10,761 bases of DNA from an uncultured Lachnospiraceae bacterium (GTDB taxonomy: Bacteria; Bacillota; Clostridia; Lachnospirales; Lachnospiraceae). The stretch spans positions 1 to 10,761 of the forward strand of contig USDI01000061.1 in the NCBI GenBank assembly GCA_900553305.1. Direction: 5' to 3'. The translations under genes were made by a program, and so were the position numbers. Of this stretch, positions 1-7,606 are shown one piece after another (the first letter of the stretch is position 1; each line of letters opens with the position of its first letter). Below the pieces are notes generated by a model, which was not told where the DNA came from, searched no databases, and worked only from the letters and a program-made list of their open reading frames with translations.

Positions 1-1013
1 GGTATTTCATTTCCTGTAGACCACATGAACGGGATCATGAGCTTTACCCGGAACGTGTCATTCTGGGGTCTGAAAATTTTCCGAGGGAAATTGGATTCCG
101 ATGGCCGGTAGTAGAAAAGCTTCCTTATGTGATCGGAGACTTTACCTGGACAGCATGGGATTATATCGGAGAAGCCGGAATCGGAAAATCCCTGTTTGTA
201 GATGAAACGGATCCGCTTGTCAAAAAAGGACCGTGGGCGGTCATGCCTCCGTCTACTACCTGTTACCCGTGGCGGCTTGCCAATGATGCCGATTTTGATA
301 TAACAGGTATCCGGAAGCCCCAGGGAGATTACCGCAGTGTGGTATGGGGAAGTGAAAAGACATATCTGTATTCTATGCAGCCGCTGATTTATGGTAAGGC
401 AGAAGTGATCAGTATGTGGGGGTTTACGGATGCACGTAAATGCTGGAATTATACAGGATTTGAAGGAAAACCGGTCGAGGTTATAGCTTTTTCAGGCGCA
501 GAGGAAGTAGAACTGCTGTTGAATGGAGTGTCTGTTGGGAAAAAGACGGTTCAGAAAGACGGCACTTTGCCGAATTCAGTCCGGTTTGTGCTTCCTTATG
601 AAAAGGGTGTACTCGAAGCGGTAAGCTATACGGATGGAAAAGAAGTCAGCAGGGACCGGCTGGCAACAACCGGAGAACCGGCAGAAATCCGTCTGATACC
701 GGAGAAGAAGGAGCTTCATGCGGATGGACATGATGTAGTCTTTGTGCAGATTGAGATTCTGGATCAGAATGGTCTGCTGGTAACGGATGCGCAGATCCCT
801 CTGAAGGCAGTTTTCTCTGGAGTGGGAGAGCTGTCCGGCTTTGGAAGCGCAAATCCTGTGACTGAGGACAACTATACGCTTCCCGAAACACATTCTTTCA
901 GGGGAAGAGCCACGGCTGTGATCCGGAGCGGCTATGAACAGGGAAACGCAGAACTTGTGATAGAGAATGTACAGCTTGGCAGCTTCCGTACAGAAATCAG
1001 AATGCTTCTGTAA
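1..1013 (+). CDS. GH2 beta-galactosidase-type glycosidase, C-terminal part (5' end outside window)
   Basis: The frame is open from base 3 to a TAA at 1011-1013, about 336 residues, so this is the C-terminal part of a larger protein whose start lies upstream. An ERVILGSEN segment matches the GH2 strand carrying the catalytic nucleophile, with the Glu codon at 72-74. It is followed by YVIGDFTWTAWDYIGEAG, the typical end of the GH2 TIM barrel. After the barrel come beta-sandwich domains: a WNYTGFEGKPVEV...VELLLNG stretch like the Ig-like domain after the barrel in many Bacteroides and Clostridia GH2 enzymes, then an invasin-like domain ending in GFGSANP and FRGRATAVIRSG. The family hydrolyses beta-linked sugars, most often galactose. 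Beside two GH95 genes it would fit removal of beta-galactose after defucosylation. The exact substrate cannot be read from this part, and beta-glucuronidase or other GH2 activities remain possible. The N-terminus and any signal peptide are out of view. Confidence 0.88.
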   Translation, partial: YFISCRPHERDHELYPERVILGSENFPREIGFRWPVVEKLPYVIGDFTWTAWDYIGEAGIGKSLFVDETDPLVKKGPWAVMPPSTTCYPWRLANDADFDITGIRKPQGDYRSVVWGSEKTYLYSMQPLIYGKAEVISMWGFTDARKCWNYTGFEGKPVEVIAFSGAEEVELLLNGVSVGKKTVQKDGTLPNSVRFVLPYEKGVLEAVSYTDGKEVSRDRLATTGEPAEIRLIPEKKELHADGHDVVFVQIEILDQNGLLVTDAQIPLKAVFSGVGELSGFGSANPVTEDNYTLPETHSFRGRATAVIRSGYEQGNAELVIENVQLGSFRTEIRMLL

Positions 1014-1047
1014 AACATGTGAAATTATGAATATAGCCGGATAAATA

Positions 1048-1415
1048 ATGAATATTGAGCCGGAAAAAGATACGGCATTTTATCGTGAGGTCAGTGAGAT
1101 CGGGGAAGAGGATACGACACTGGTTTTGTTTGTGACAGGAGCCTGCGAGAGCTGTCAGAAGGCAGAGCGGAGAAAATTGTGAACGGTACAGTCGGAATGC
1201 TGGAAAGCGGAGAAGCACAGGGATCCTGGAAGGATATAATAGAAGAGCTTGCCGGAGAGAAAGAAAGCATTAAAATTTCAAAGAGCCGGCTGGCAGTGAC
1301 GGGATTTTTCAATGGCTTAAACCCATGCGGGATTTCAATGCTGTTGATGGTTCTGCTGACGGTACTGGTATACAGTATTTTTTTCTTTGTTTTGTTTTTT
1401 ACCTTGCTTTTCTGA
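1048..1415 (+). pseudogene. Relic of a thioredoxin/CcdA-like redox membrane protein
   Basis: An ATG at 1048 with no good Shine-Dalgarno opens a 44-codon frame ending at TGA 1180-1182. It includes LVLFVTGACESCQKAER, which looks like a thioredoxin beta-strand followed by a CxxC active site (CESC). A second frame, offset by one base, carries on from about 1170-1179 and includes GFFNGLNPCGISMLLMVLL, resembling the first membrane helix of CcdA/DsbD-type electron transporters with their NPC motif. It then runs into a T-rich, all-hydrophobic tail and stops at 1413-1415. An intact protein of this kind would have a complete thioredoxin fold and several membrane helices. Here the middle of the thioredoxin part and all later helices are missing and the halves are out of frame. 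I read it as a degraded gene with a frameshift near 1170-1175, an internal deletion and a C-terminal truncation. Family assignment rests on two short motifs only. Confidence 0.6.
1363..1384 (+). terminator. Weak candidate intrinsic terminator upstream of the GH95 pair
   Basis: TACTG (1363-1367) and CAGTA (1373-1377) form a 5-bp stem, extendable by two G-U pairs, around a 5-nt loop. Seven T residues follow at 1378-1384. The stem is short and AT-rich, and it lies inside the relic of a membrane protein where T-rich codons are expected, so it may be chance. If real it would partly separate GH2 transcription from the GH95 genes. Confidence 0.2.
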
Positions 1416-1420
1416 GAGAG

Positions 1421-1425
1421 AGGAG
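1421..1425 (+). promoter_or_regulatory. Ribosome binding site fixing the first GH95 start
   Basis: AGGAG within a long purine run lies 6 nt before the ATG at 1432. This selects 1432 over the in-frame ATG at 1387, which sits in a T-rich tract without a Shine-Dalgarno and would add 15 non-homologous residues. Confidence 0.8.
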
Positions 1426-1431
1426 ATTTCT

Positions 1432-3783
1432 ATGGGACACAATTATCATATGTATTATGACAACCCTGCAAAAAGATGGGGGGATGCACTGCCGCTGGGA
1501 AACGGACGGCTGGGCGCAATGGTTTATGGCGAGACCGATATGGATCGGATTACACTGAATGATGACTCTTTATGGTATGGTCTTGCCATGGATCGCAATA
1601 ATCCGGCATACCGGCAAAAACTCCCGGAAATCCGCAGATTGATTCTGGATGGGAAAATGCATGAAGCGGAGGAACTGATTGCGCAATATATGGCAGGGGT
1701 GCCTTATTCACAGCGTCCTTACACCTTCCTTGGGCAATTAAGCATGGCTTTGAATCAGAAGATGCCGTTTGCCATGGGGGGAAGATCAGAGTCGCCGAAG
1801 CCGGAAAAGTATCGTATGGATCTGGATCTGATGACGGGGATTCTTGAGATAGATCATAAATTGGAAGGTGTTTCCTATCATAGAGAGATGTTCATCAGCA
1901 ATCCGGCCGGCGTGCTTTGCATCCGACTTACATCCGATGCTTTTCAGGCAATCCGCCTGGAGTTGAAACTGGATCGTGTCGTTGTATCCGATGCGTATAT
2001 TGAGGACGACCGCCGACCCGGCATGAAGACCAAAGGAGGCGGATGGCCGGGAACACGGGTGGACTTTTCAAGAACCATTGATGATCATACGTTTTTAATG
2101 GCAGGCAATGATGCAGGAGTGCAGTTTGCGGCGGCATTCCGGGTAGAATGTGACGGAAAACTTATGAATCCGGTATCCCAGCTGACAGCTGATGACTGCA
2201 GTGAAGTAATCATTTATCTGACAACTGCCACATCCAACCGTTATGCCGATCCCCGTACCGAGGTAATAAAGGTGCTGGATGCTGCACAGAAAAAAGGATA
2301 TCAGAGCCTGAAGGAAGAGCATATCAGGGATTTTTCGGCACTTATGGAGAAATGCCAGCTGGATCTGGGAAAACCGGCGCAGGGAAATCTGGAGCAGAGG
2401 CTTTGTGCACTGCGGGATGGAAGGGAAGACCCGGCGCTGGCGGCACTGTATTTCCAGTTTGGCCGTTATCTGATTGTATCAGGAAGCAGACAGGATAGTG
2501 CACCGTTAAATCTCCAGGGAATCTGGAATGCTGAGTTTATGCCTATGTGGGATAGTAAATATACCATCAATATTAATCTTCAGATGAATTACTGGCTGTC
2601 CTGGACAGGAAATCTGACAAGGCTTCACGAGCCGGTTCTGGATTTGCTTGAGACGATGCATGAGCCGGGGAAAAAGACGGCGGAAGTAATGTACGGTATG
2701 AGAGGAATGGTTTGCCATCATAACACAGATTATTACGGCGACTGTGCACCGCAGGATGTCTATATGGCATCTACACCATGGGTAATGGGTGGAGCATGGA
2801 TGGGAATGCATGTGTGGGAACACTATCTTTACACCGGTGACAAGGACGTATTGGAGCGGATGTATCCGGTTCTTAAGGATATAGCGCTGTTCTATGAAGA
2901 TTTTTTAATAGAGGTAGATGGACAGCTTCTTACCTGTCCGGCAATCTCACCGGAGAACCGCTATTATCTTCCGGATGGTACCGATACGCCGCTGTGCGTA
3001 AGTCCGGCAATGGACAATCAGCTGCTGCGTGAATTTTTCGGAGCATGTATTGAAATCCAGAGAATTCTGGAAATTGATCTGGAATATGGAGAAACTTTAA
3101 AAACAATGATAGCAAAACTTCCGAAGGATCAGATTGGTTCTGAGGGGCAGCTTATGGAATGGAAGCAGGATTATAAAGAGCAGTGTCCGGGAATGGGGCA
3201 TGTGTCTCACCTGTATGCGGTTTATCCGGGCTGTTCCATTAATTGGAAAGACACGAAGGAATTGATGGAGGCGGCAAAAATTTCATTAAAACGACGCAGG
3301 GATCACGGAGCAGGACAAAACGGTTGGCCTTTGGCATGGCAGATCTGTCTTGATGCCCGTTTCAAAGATGGAAGGAGTGCAGACCAATATATACGCCGGA
3401 TGCTGACCGATTCCACTTCCAGCAGCTTATTAAATGCAGGCTATGTTTTCCAGATTGATGGAAATCTGGGCGCTGCTGCAGGAATAGCCGAATGTCTGCT
3501 GCAAAGCCATCTGGGATTGGATTTCCTTCCGGCACTGCCGGTATCCTGGAAGAAGGGAAGCTGCAGAGGGCTTCTTGCCAGGGGTGGGCATGAGGTTGAT
3601 CTGTATTGGGAAAACAGCAGCCTGACCAGTGCCGTGATAAGACCGGGAAGTGACGGCATAATTAACGTGGTCGGAAAGGAACTGTCCGTTATCTGCAAAG
3701 GGAAGGCAGTCAAAGTTACCGGAACAGAAACAGGATTTTCTTTTGAAGCTTCTGTAACAGAAGAATATGAACTGAAACCATAG
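1432..3783 (+). CDS. GH95 alpha-L-fucosidase / alpha-L-galactosidase, paralogue 1
   Basis: This is a 783-residue protein, near the usual length for a single-domain GH95. It hydrolyses terminal alpha-L-fucose, or alpha-L-galactose in some members, with inversion. The N-terminal beta domain opens at once with a WGDALPLGNGRLGAMVYG block, so no signal peptide is present and the enzyme is probably cytoplasmic. In the (alpha/alpha)6 barrel I see NLQGIWN, then KYTININLQMNYW with the Asn pair N380/N382 that activates water in the family. CPAISPEN follows with the presumed general acid E508, and QIDGNLG with D676. It differs from the neighbouring paralogue where that one has MNYWPAE (here MNYWLSW), PGHRHISH (here PGMGHVSH) and QIDGNFG (here QIDGNLG), which suggests a different substrate pocket. 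T378, two residues before N380, is Thr where strict fucosidases are recalled to have His. The next gene starts 32 nt downstream, so the two are likely co-transcribed. Confidence 0.92.
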   Translation: MGHNYHMYYDNPAKRWGDALPLGNGRLGAMVYGETDMDRITLNDDSLWYGLAMDRNNPAYRQKLPEIRRLILDGKMHEAEELIAQYMAGVPYSQRPYTFLGQLSMALNQKMPFAMGGRSESPKPEKYRMDLDLMTGILEIDHKLEGVSYHREMFISNPAGVLCIRLTSDAFQAIRLELKLDRVVVSDAYIEDDRRPGMKTKGGGWPGTRVDFSRTIDDHTFLMAGNDAGVQFAAAFRVECDGKLMNPVSQLTADDCSEVIIYLTTATSNRYADPRTEVIKVLDAAQKKGYQSLKEEHIRDFSALMEKCQLDLGKPAQGNLEQRLCALRDGREDPALAALYFQFGRYLIVSGSRQDSAPLNLQGIWNAEFMPMWDSKYTININLQMNYWLSWTGNLTRLHEPVLDLLETMHEPGKKTAEVMYGMRGMVCHHNTDYYGDCAPQDVYMASTPWVMGGAWMGMHVWEHYLYTGDKDVLERMYPVLKDIALFYEDFLIEVDGQLLTCPAISPENRYYLPDGTDTPLCVSPAMDNQLLREFFGACIEIQRILEIDLEYGETLKTMIAKLPKDQIGSEGQLMEWKQDYKEQCPGMGHVSHLYAVYPGCSINWKDTKELMEAAKISLKRRRDHGAGQNGWPLAWQICLDARFKDGRSADQYIRRMLTDSTSSSLLNAGYVFQIDGNLGAAAGIAECLLQSHLGLDFLPALPVSWKKGSCRGLLARGGHEVDLYWENSSLTSAVIRPGSDGIINVVGKELSVICKGKAVKVTGTETGFSFEASVTEEYELKP

Positions 3784-3800
3784 AGAGACAGGAAGGGAAT

Positions 3801-3806
3801 GGGAGG
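3801..3806 (+). promoter_or_regulatory. Ribosome binding site of the second GH95
   Basis: GGGAGG lies 9 nt before the ATG at 3816. The ATG at 3799 overlaps it but is out of frame. Confidence 0.7.
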
Positions 3807-3815
3807 AAAACAAGG

Positions 3816-6125
3816 ATGAGCAGATTGTGGTATCGGCAGCCAGCCGGGTTCTGGGAGTGGGAGGAAGCGCTTCCGGTTGGAAACGGACGGCTGGGAGGAA
3901 TGGTATTCGGCAGAACGGATTATGAGAGAATACAGTTAAATGAGGAAAGCATATGGTATGGAAAGCCGTTGGACCGGAATAATCCGGATGCTTTAGGAAA
4001 TCTTGAAAAAATCAGGGAACTGATATTTGGCGGAGAGATTGAACAGGCGGAAAAACTGATGCCGACGGCACTTTCCGGATGTCCCAGTACACAGCGGACA
4101 TATCAGACACTGGGAGATTTATATCTGATATCGGATCTGGATACAGAGCAGGAATGTAAGGAGTTTGTCCGTGAACTGGATCTGGAGCAAGCCATATGCA
4201 GAGCTTCCTTTTTACAGGGAGATGTGCGTTATGAACGGGAAGTGTTTGTCTCGAAACCGGAAGATTGTATGGTGATCCGGTTTGCAGCAGATGCAGCGGG
4301 CATGATCAGTCTGCGGGCGAGACTGGAGAGAGACCGATTCCTGGATGGAGTCGGGAAACTTTCCAAAGATACAATCTTTCTGTATGGAGGTCTGGGAGAA
4401 GGTGGCACACACTTTACAACTGTTTTAAAAGCGGTTGCAAAGGGTGGAAGAGTATTCGTGACAGGAGAACATCTTTGCGTGGAGGGAGCAGATGAGGTTA
4501 TACTGTATCTGACAGCCTGCACGGATTTTCAGGATATCAGGAATGGAACAGCTACGCATGGTTCCGGAGAGCAGATTTGGGAGAATCTGGCTAAAAAAGC
4601 AGAAGCGATTCTGCTTGAGGCATGTGCGAAGGACTATGAGGAAGTAAAGAAAAGACATATTGCAGATTATCAGGCTCTTTATCACAGAGTATCCCTGCAG
4701 CTTGGAGAAGAGGAAGCGGACGCAGTTCCGACAGACGAGAGATTGAAAGGATCAGTCGGTGGGGATGCCGGACTGTCAAAGCTGCTGTTTGATTATGGAA
4801 GATATCTGCTGATTGCAAGCAGCAGGAAAGGCGGTCTTCCTGCCAACCTGCAGGGAATCTGGAACAAGGAGTATCTCCCACCGTGGGATTCGAAATATAC
4901 AGTGAATATTAATGCTGAGATGAATTATTGGCCGGCAGAGGTATGCGGGCTGTCCGAATGTCATGAAGCCCTGCTTGATTTCATCCCGACTCTTGTAAAG
5001 AACGGCAGGGAGACTGCCAGAAAAATGTATGGCTGCAGGGGATGGACGATGCATCATAACACAGATGCCTTCGGTGATACCGCTCCGCAGGATATCTGTA
5101 TTTCAGCTACTTACTGGATGATGGGACCTGCATGGCTGTGTACACATTTCTGGACCCATTATGAATATACCGGTGACCGTGAGTTCCTGAAAAAGATTTT
5201 CCCTGTCATGCTGGAGGCAGCATTGTTTTATCTGGACTTTCTGGTTGAAAAAGACGGAGTTCTGGTGATGTGCCCGTCTGTATCTCCCGAAAATACCTAT
5301 CGATTGCCGAATGGACAGCAAGGTGCGGTCAGTTATGGGGTGACAATGGATAACCAGATCCTTAGGGATCTGTTCAGTCAGTGTATAAAAGCAGGAGAGA
5401 TTCTGGAAGGAACTGATTTTTCCGCACATCTGAAGGAAATGGGAGTCATGGAAAATTGTGGGGAATTCATCGATAAGATCGTGGATGCCTGTGGAAAATT
5501 ATCCCCGACACAGATTGGAAGTGATGGAAGAATTAAGGAATGGATGGAAGAGTATGAGGAATGTGAGCCGGGACACAGACATATCTCTCATCTGTACGGA
5601 CTGTATCCGTCCCGTCAGATATCTGTGGATAAAACCCCGGAGCTTGCAGAGGCTGCCAAAAAGACACTGGAGACGCGGCTTCGCTTAGGTGGCGGACATA
5701 CGGGATGGAGCAGGGCATGGATTATTAATTTCTATGCAAGACTGCATGATGGAGAGTCCGCTTATCATAATATAGAATTAATGCTGGAACAATCAACATA
5801 TTCTAATTTGTTTGACCGGCACCCGCCATTTCAGATTGATGGGAACTTTGGCGTGGTATCCGGTATTGCAGAGATGCTTCTGCAGTCAGACGAAGAATCG
5901 GTCAGACTACTGCCAGCTCTGCCCGGGGCATGGAAGGATGGAAGCGTAAAAGGTCTGAGAATTGCAGGGGGCGGAAGCGTTTCCATGGAATGGAAAGACG
6001 GACATCTTGAACGCTGTGTGATCGAGGCAGAGAATCCGATGAAACGGGTGATCCGTTATGGCGATACCGCCGACGAAATTATGCTGGCATCAGGGAAAAC
6101 GGAATGGAATCCTGTTTTATGCTGA
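3816..6125 (+). CDS. GH95 alpha-L-fucosidase / alpha-L-galactosidase, paralogue 2
   Basis: This is a 769-residue GH95, tandem to the first and of the same domain plan: N-terminal beta domain beginning EEALPVGNGRLGGMVFG, (alpha/alpha)6 catalytic barrel, and a short C-terminal beta domain. Motifs visible in order are NLQGIWN, KYTVNINAEMNYWPAE with the water-activating Asn pair N364/N366, CPSVSPEN with presumed general acid E492, PGHRHISHLYGLYP with H587 and H589, and QIDGNFG with D675. It is closer to the family consensus than paralogue 1. T362 sits two residues before N364, the same Thr as in the neighbour, so alpha-L-galactosidase or relaxed fucosidase activity should be considered. There is no signal peptide, so it is probably cytoplasmic. 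It most likely removes terminal fucose or L-galactose from imported oligosaccharides before the GH2 enzyme acts. It ends 14 nt before the GH43 relic and has no clear plus-strand terminator after it. Confidence 0.93.
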   Translation: MSRLWYRQPAGFWEWEEALPVGNGRLGGMVFGRTDYERIQLNEESIWYGKPLDRNNPDALGNLEKIRELIFGGEIEQAEKLMPTALSGCPSTQRTYQTLGDLYLISDLDTEQECKEFVRELDLEQAICRASFLQGDVRYEREVFVSKPEDCMVIRFAADAAGMISLRARLERDRFLDGVGKLSKDTIFLYGGLGEGGTHFTTVLKAVAKGGRVFVTGEHLCVEGADEVILYLTACTDFQDIRNGTATHGSGEQIWENLAKKAEAILLEACAKDYEEVKKRHIADYQALYHRVSLQLGEEEADAVPTDERLKGSVGGDAGLSKLLFDYGRYLLIASSRKGGLPANLQGIWNKEYLPPWDSKYTVNINAEMNYWPAEVCGLSECHEALLDFIPTLVKNGRETARKMYGCRGWTMHHNTDAFGDTAPQDICISATYWMMGPAWLCTHFWTHYEYTGDREFLKKIFPVMLEAALFYLDFLVEKDGVLVMCPSVSPENTYRLPNGQQGAVSYGVTMDNQILRDLFSQCIKAGEILEGTDFSAHLKEMGVMENCGEFIDKIVDACGKLSPTQIGSDGRIKEWMEEYEECEPGHRHISHLYGLYPSRQISVDKTPELAEAAKKTLETRLRLGGGHTGWSRAWIINFYARLHDGESAYHNIELMLEQSTYSNLFDRHPPFQIDGNFGVVSGIAEMLLQSDEESVRLLPALPGAWKDGSVKGLRIAGGGSVSMEWKDGHLERCVIEAENPMKRVIRYGDTADEIMLASGKTEWNPVLC

Positions 6126-6139
6126 TTTCTTGCTGATAA

Positions 6140-6534
6140 GAATGGCTGACCATTAAAAAGGTGCCACAGCGTGTGGCACCCGGCTGTGAATACAGTGCAG
6201 GAACCGGATTTGAGGGACATGAGTTCTTTGAAGCTCCCTCTATACGGAGCCGGGATATATCGCCAATTTTACGGACTCAGCTACAGTGGGCTTTAAATAC
6301 TTCCTGTGTGAGGATATCCATGAGATCAGTATTTGGGTGAGAGGCTATGGAAATGGCTTCTTTGAGGTGAAAACGTCATGGAACGGAGAGGTACTTGCAA
6401 AGCTTCCGGTACAGAATACGAATGTCTGGGAAAAATATACGGCACCGGTTTCCATACCGGATGGCGTACAGGCAATTTACCTGACTTACCGGGGAGATGG
6501 AACACCGAGTCTGCGTTCCTTTGAACTGGCATAG
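6140..6534 (+). pseudogene. GH43 glycosidase relic: catalytic fragment joined to C-terminal domain
   Basis: From a stop at 6137-6139, one frame reads through an EYSAGTGFEGHEFFEAPSIR segment (6188-6247). GHEFFEAPSIR is typical of GH43 beta-xylosidase/arabinofuranosidase barrels, where it is normally followed by a KIGxxYYxxYS-type strand. Here that strand is absent. Around 6240-6255 homology moves to another frame, starting GYIANFTDSATVGFKYF and ending FELA with a TAG at 6532-6534. The latter matches the C-terminal beta-sandwich found at the end of such Clostridia GH43 proteins: GFKYF, then SIWVRG, TSWNG and YLTYRGDG. Most of the barrel, several hundred residues, and the N-terminus are therefore missing, and the two parts are out of frame. 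A GTG at 6286 could open an 82-codon reading frame, but it has no Shine-Dalgarno and would give only the accessory domain. I treat the stretch as non-functional. Confidence 0.72.
6155..6180 (-). terminator. Candidate intrinsic terminator on the minus strand, inside the GH43 relic
   Basis: GGTGCCACA (6160-6168) and TGTGGCACC (6172-6180) form a perfect 9-bp stem with a 3-nt loop. Read on the minus strand the stem is followed by five T residues (A-run at 6155-6159 on the plus strand), the classical intrinsic form. It would end transcripts coming from the araC-like gene, whose stop lies about 377 nt earlier in that direction. On the plus strand no T-run follows, though the hairpin could protect the 3' end of the GH95 mRNA. 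It lies in former coding sequence, so it may be partly accidental. Confidence 0.45.
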
Positions 6535-6556
6535 GACGGTGAATGATTACCCATAA

Positions 6557-7401
6557 CTATGACAGGTGCTTCCGGAATTCCCGGGGACTTGTGTTGTAGA
6601 ATCTCCGGAAGGAGGAAGAAAAGTGTTCAATAGAGGAGTATCCCAGGTTTTCTGCAATATCTGTGATACTTAAGGATTGGTCGGAGAGCAGAATGGCGGC
6701 AACGGACATTCTGGCTTCGGCCTTTTTCTGTTGGAAGGATTTCCCGTAGTGTTCCATCAGAAGCCGCTGCGTCTGTCTTGCACTTAAGTTCAGTCTCTGG
6801 GACAATCCTTCTAAAGACAGGGTCTGGTATTCATAGAGAAAATATTCGTCAATAATAACAGATTTGGAGTCAGCCATGCTGTTGTGCGAAAGAAACAGAT
6901 TGGAAACAGGGCGATCTTCATAATTACGGACAGTGTAAATCAGCAGCTGGGATAAAAGAATCCGGATCAGATCCTGCTGTCCTGTATAGGAGTGCCCCAG
7001 TTCATAAAAAAGCTGTTTCATCAGAGCCTCCATTCCCTGGGTATCCATGCCGATCCAGAAGGGAGTAGAGGTAAAAGCGCTGATGACAGGTGTGTTCTTT
7101 GTTCCGGCAGACTGGCTTCGTATTTTTAAATAAACACAATATTCCTGCATGGGATCTGACTGAAGCGGTGTCTGGGCATGCTCAATGTGGGGACCGGTGA
7201 CAAAAAGAGTATGTCATAATACTGCCCATTTGCGACCAGCTTCCCATAACCGGCCGGAATATAATGGATTTCGTAACAGTGATTCCCATGGCTATGGGTG
7301 GGAATCGTCCTGGTAAAAAGCTCAAATACAATATTCAACGCGTGGATCTTTACATTTTCAACTGAAAAATGGATATCAATATCATGATATGAGGTTTTCA
7401 T
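6557..7401 (-). pseudogene. AraC-family transcriptional regulator, broken by a frameshift
   Basis: The ATG at 7401 has a good minus-strand Shine-Dalgarno (AAGAAGG, complement of 7411-7417). The first frame codes for a cupin-like sensor start: HSHGNHCYEIHYIPAGYGKL, then NGQYYDI. Homology then leaves this frame near 7208-7217. The adjacent frame continues with TLFVTGPHIEHAQTPLQ and DPMQEYCVYLKI, which is what an intact protein would show next, and runs to the stop at 6557. The second part holds two helix-turn-helix motifs: LSLEGLSQRLNLSARQTQRL, then LSITDIAENLGYSSIEHFSS followed by FRRFYNTSPREFRKHL, the AraC C-terminal signature. Comparing the two sides, about 10 nt appear to be lost between DI and TLF. 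The ATG at 7150 inside the second frame has no Shine-Dalgarno, so a free DNA-binding half is unlikely. It is divergent from the dehydrogenase operon and was probably its regulator. A sequencing error is the main alternative. Confidence 0.8.
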
Positions 7402-7523
7402 GGAGTTACACCTTCTTATATTTTCAGCCAGTCTGCATTGTCTGGCAGCTTATGGATGATGTGGCTGAGCGATTACAGTCTGAAGTTTAAAGCATCTGAT
7501 CCTGATTATTGCGGAACATTAAT

Positions 7524-7529
7524 ATTATA
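7524..7529 (-). promoter_or_regulatory. Candidate -10 box for the araC-like gene
   Basis: The minus strand reads TATAAT here, about 123 nt upstream of the araC-like ATG. The hexamer 17 nt further upstream is only weakly like TTGACA, so the call rests on the -10 box alone. Confidence 0.3.
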
Positions 7530-7606
7530 TCATGAAAGTTATAATAATACGACATATTTTTGCGAAAAACGGCAGATATGACACTAATATTTTTATGTGA
7601 GGAGCT

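Noticed and set aside
1170..1182. Programmed frameshift joining the two halves of the thioredoxin/CcdA-like gene
   Set aside because: There is no clear slippery heptamer with a stimulatory structure, and the protein would still lack most of its fold and membrane helices, so decay is the simpler explanation.
1387..1431. Upstream ATG extending the first GH95 by 15 residues
   Set aside because: It lies in a T-rich tract with no Shine-Dalgarno, and the added residues are not like the family. The ATG at 1432 has AGGAG at 6 nt.
3430..3813. 127-codon minus-strand open frame opposite the end of the first GH95
   Set aside because: It is antisense to a well-supported gene, low in complexity for a real protein (rich in Ser, Cys and Phe), with no Shine-Dalgarno or recognisable motif. 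The other long minus-strand frames over CDSs fall for the same reason.
6286..6534. Free-standing small carbohydrate-binding protein from the GTG at 6286
   Set aside because: No ribosome binding site is present, and the sequence before it continues the same domain, so it is the tail of the GH43 relic.
7427..7446. GCCAG...CTGGC inverted repeat near the araC-like start
   Set aside because: The arms are only 5 bp with a 10-nt loop, it lacks a T-run, and a match of this size is expected by chance.
7557..7569. T5-GCG-A5 as a catabolite-responsive (cre) site
   Set aside because: It does not match the TGAAARCGNTTTCA-type consensus. It is kept only as part of the control-region description.
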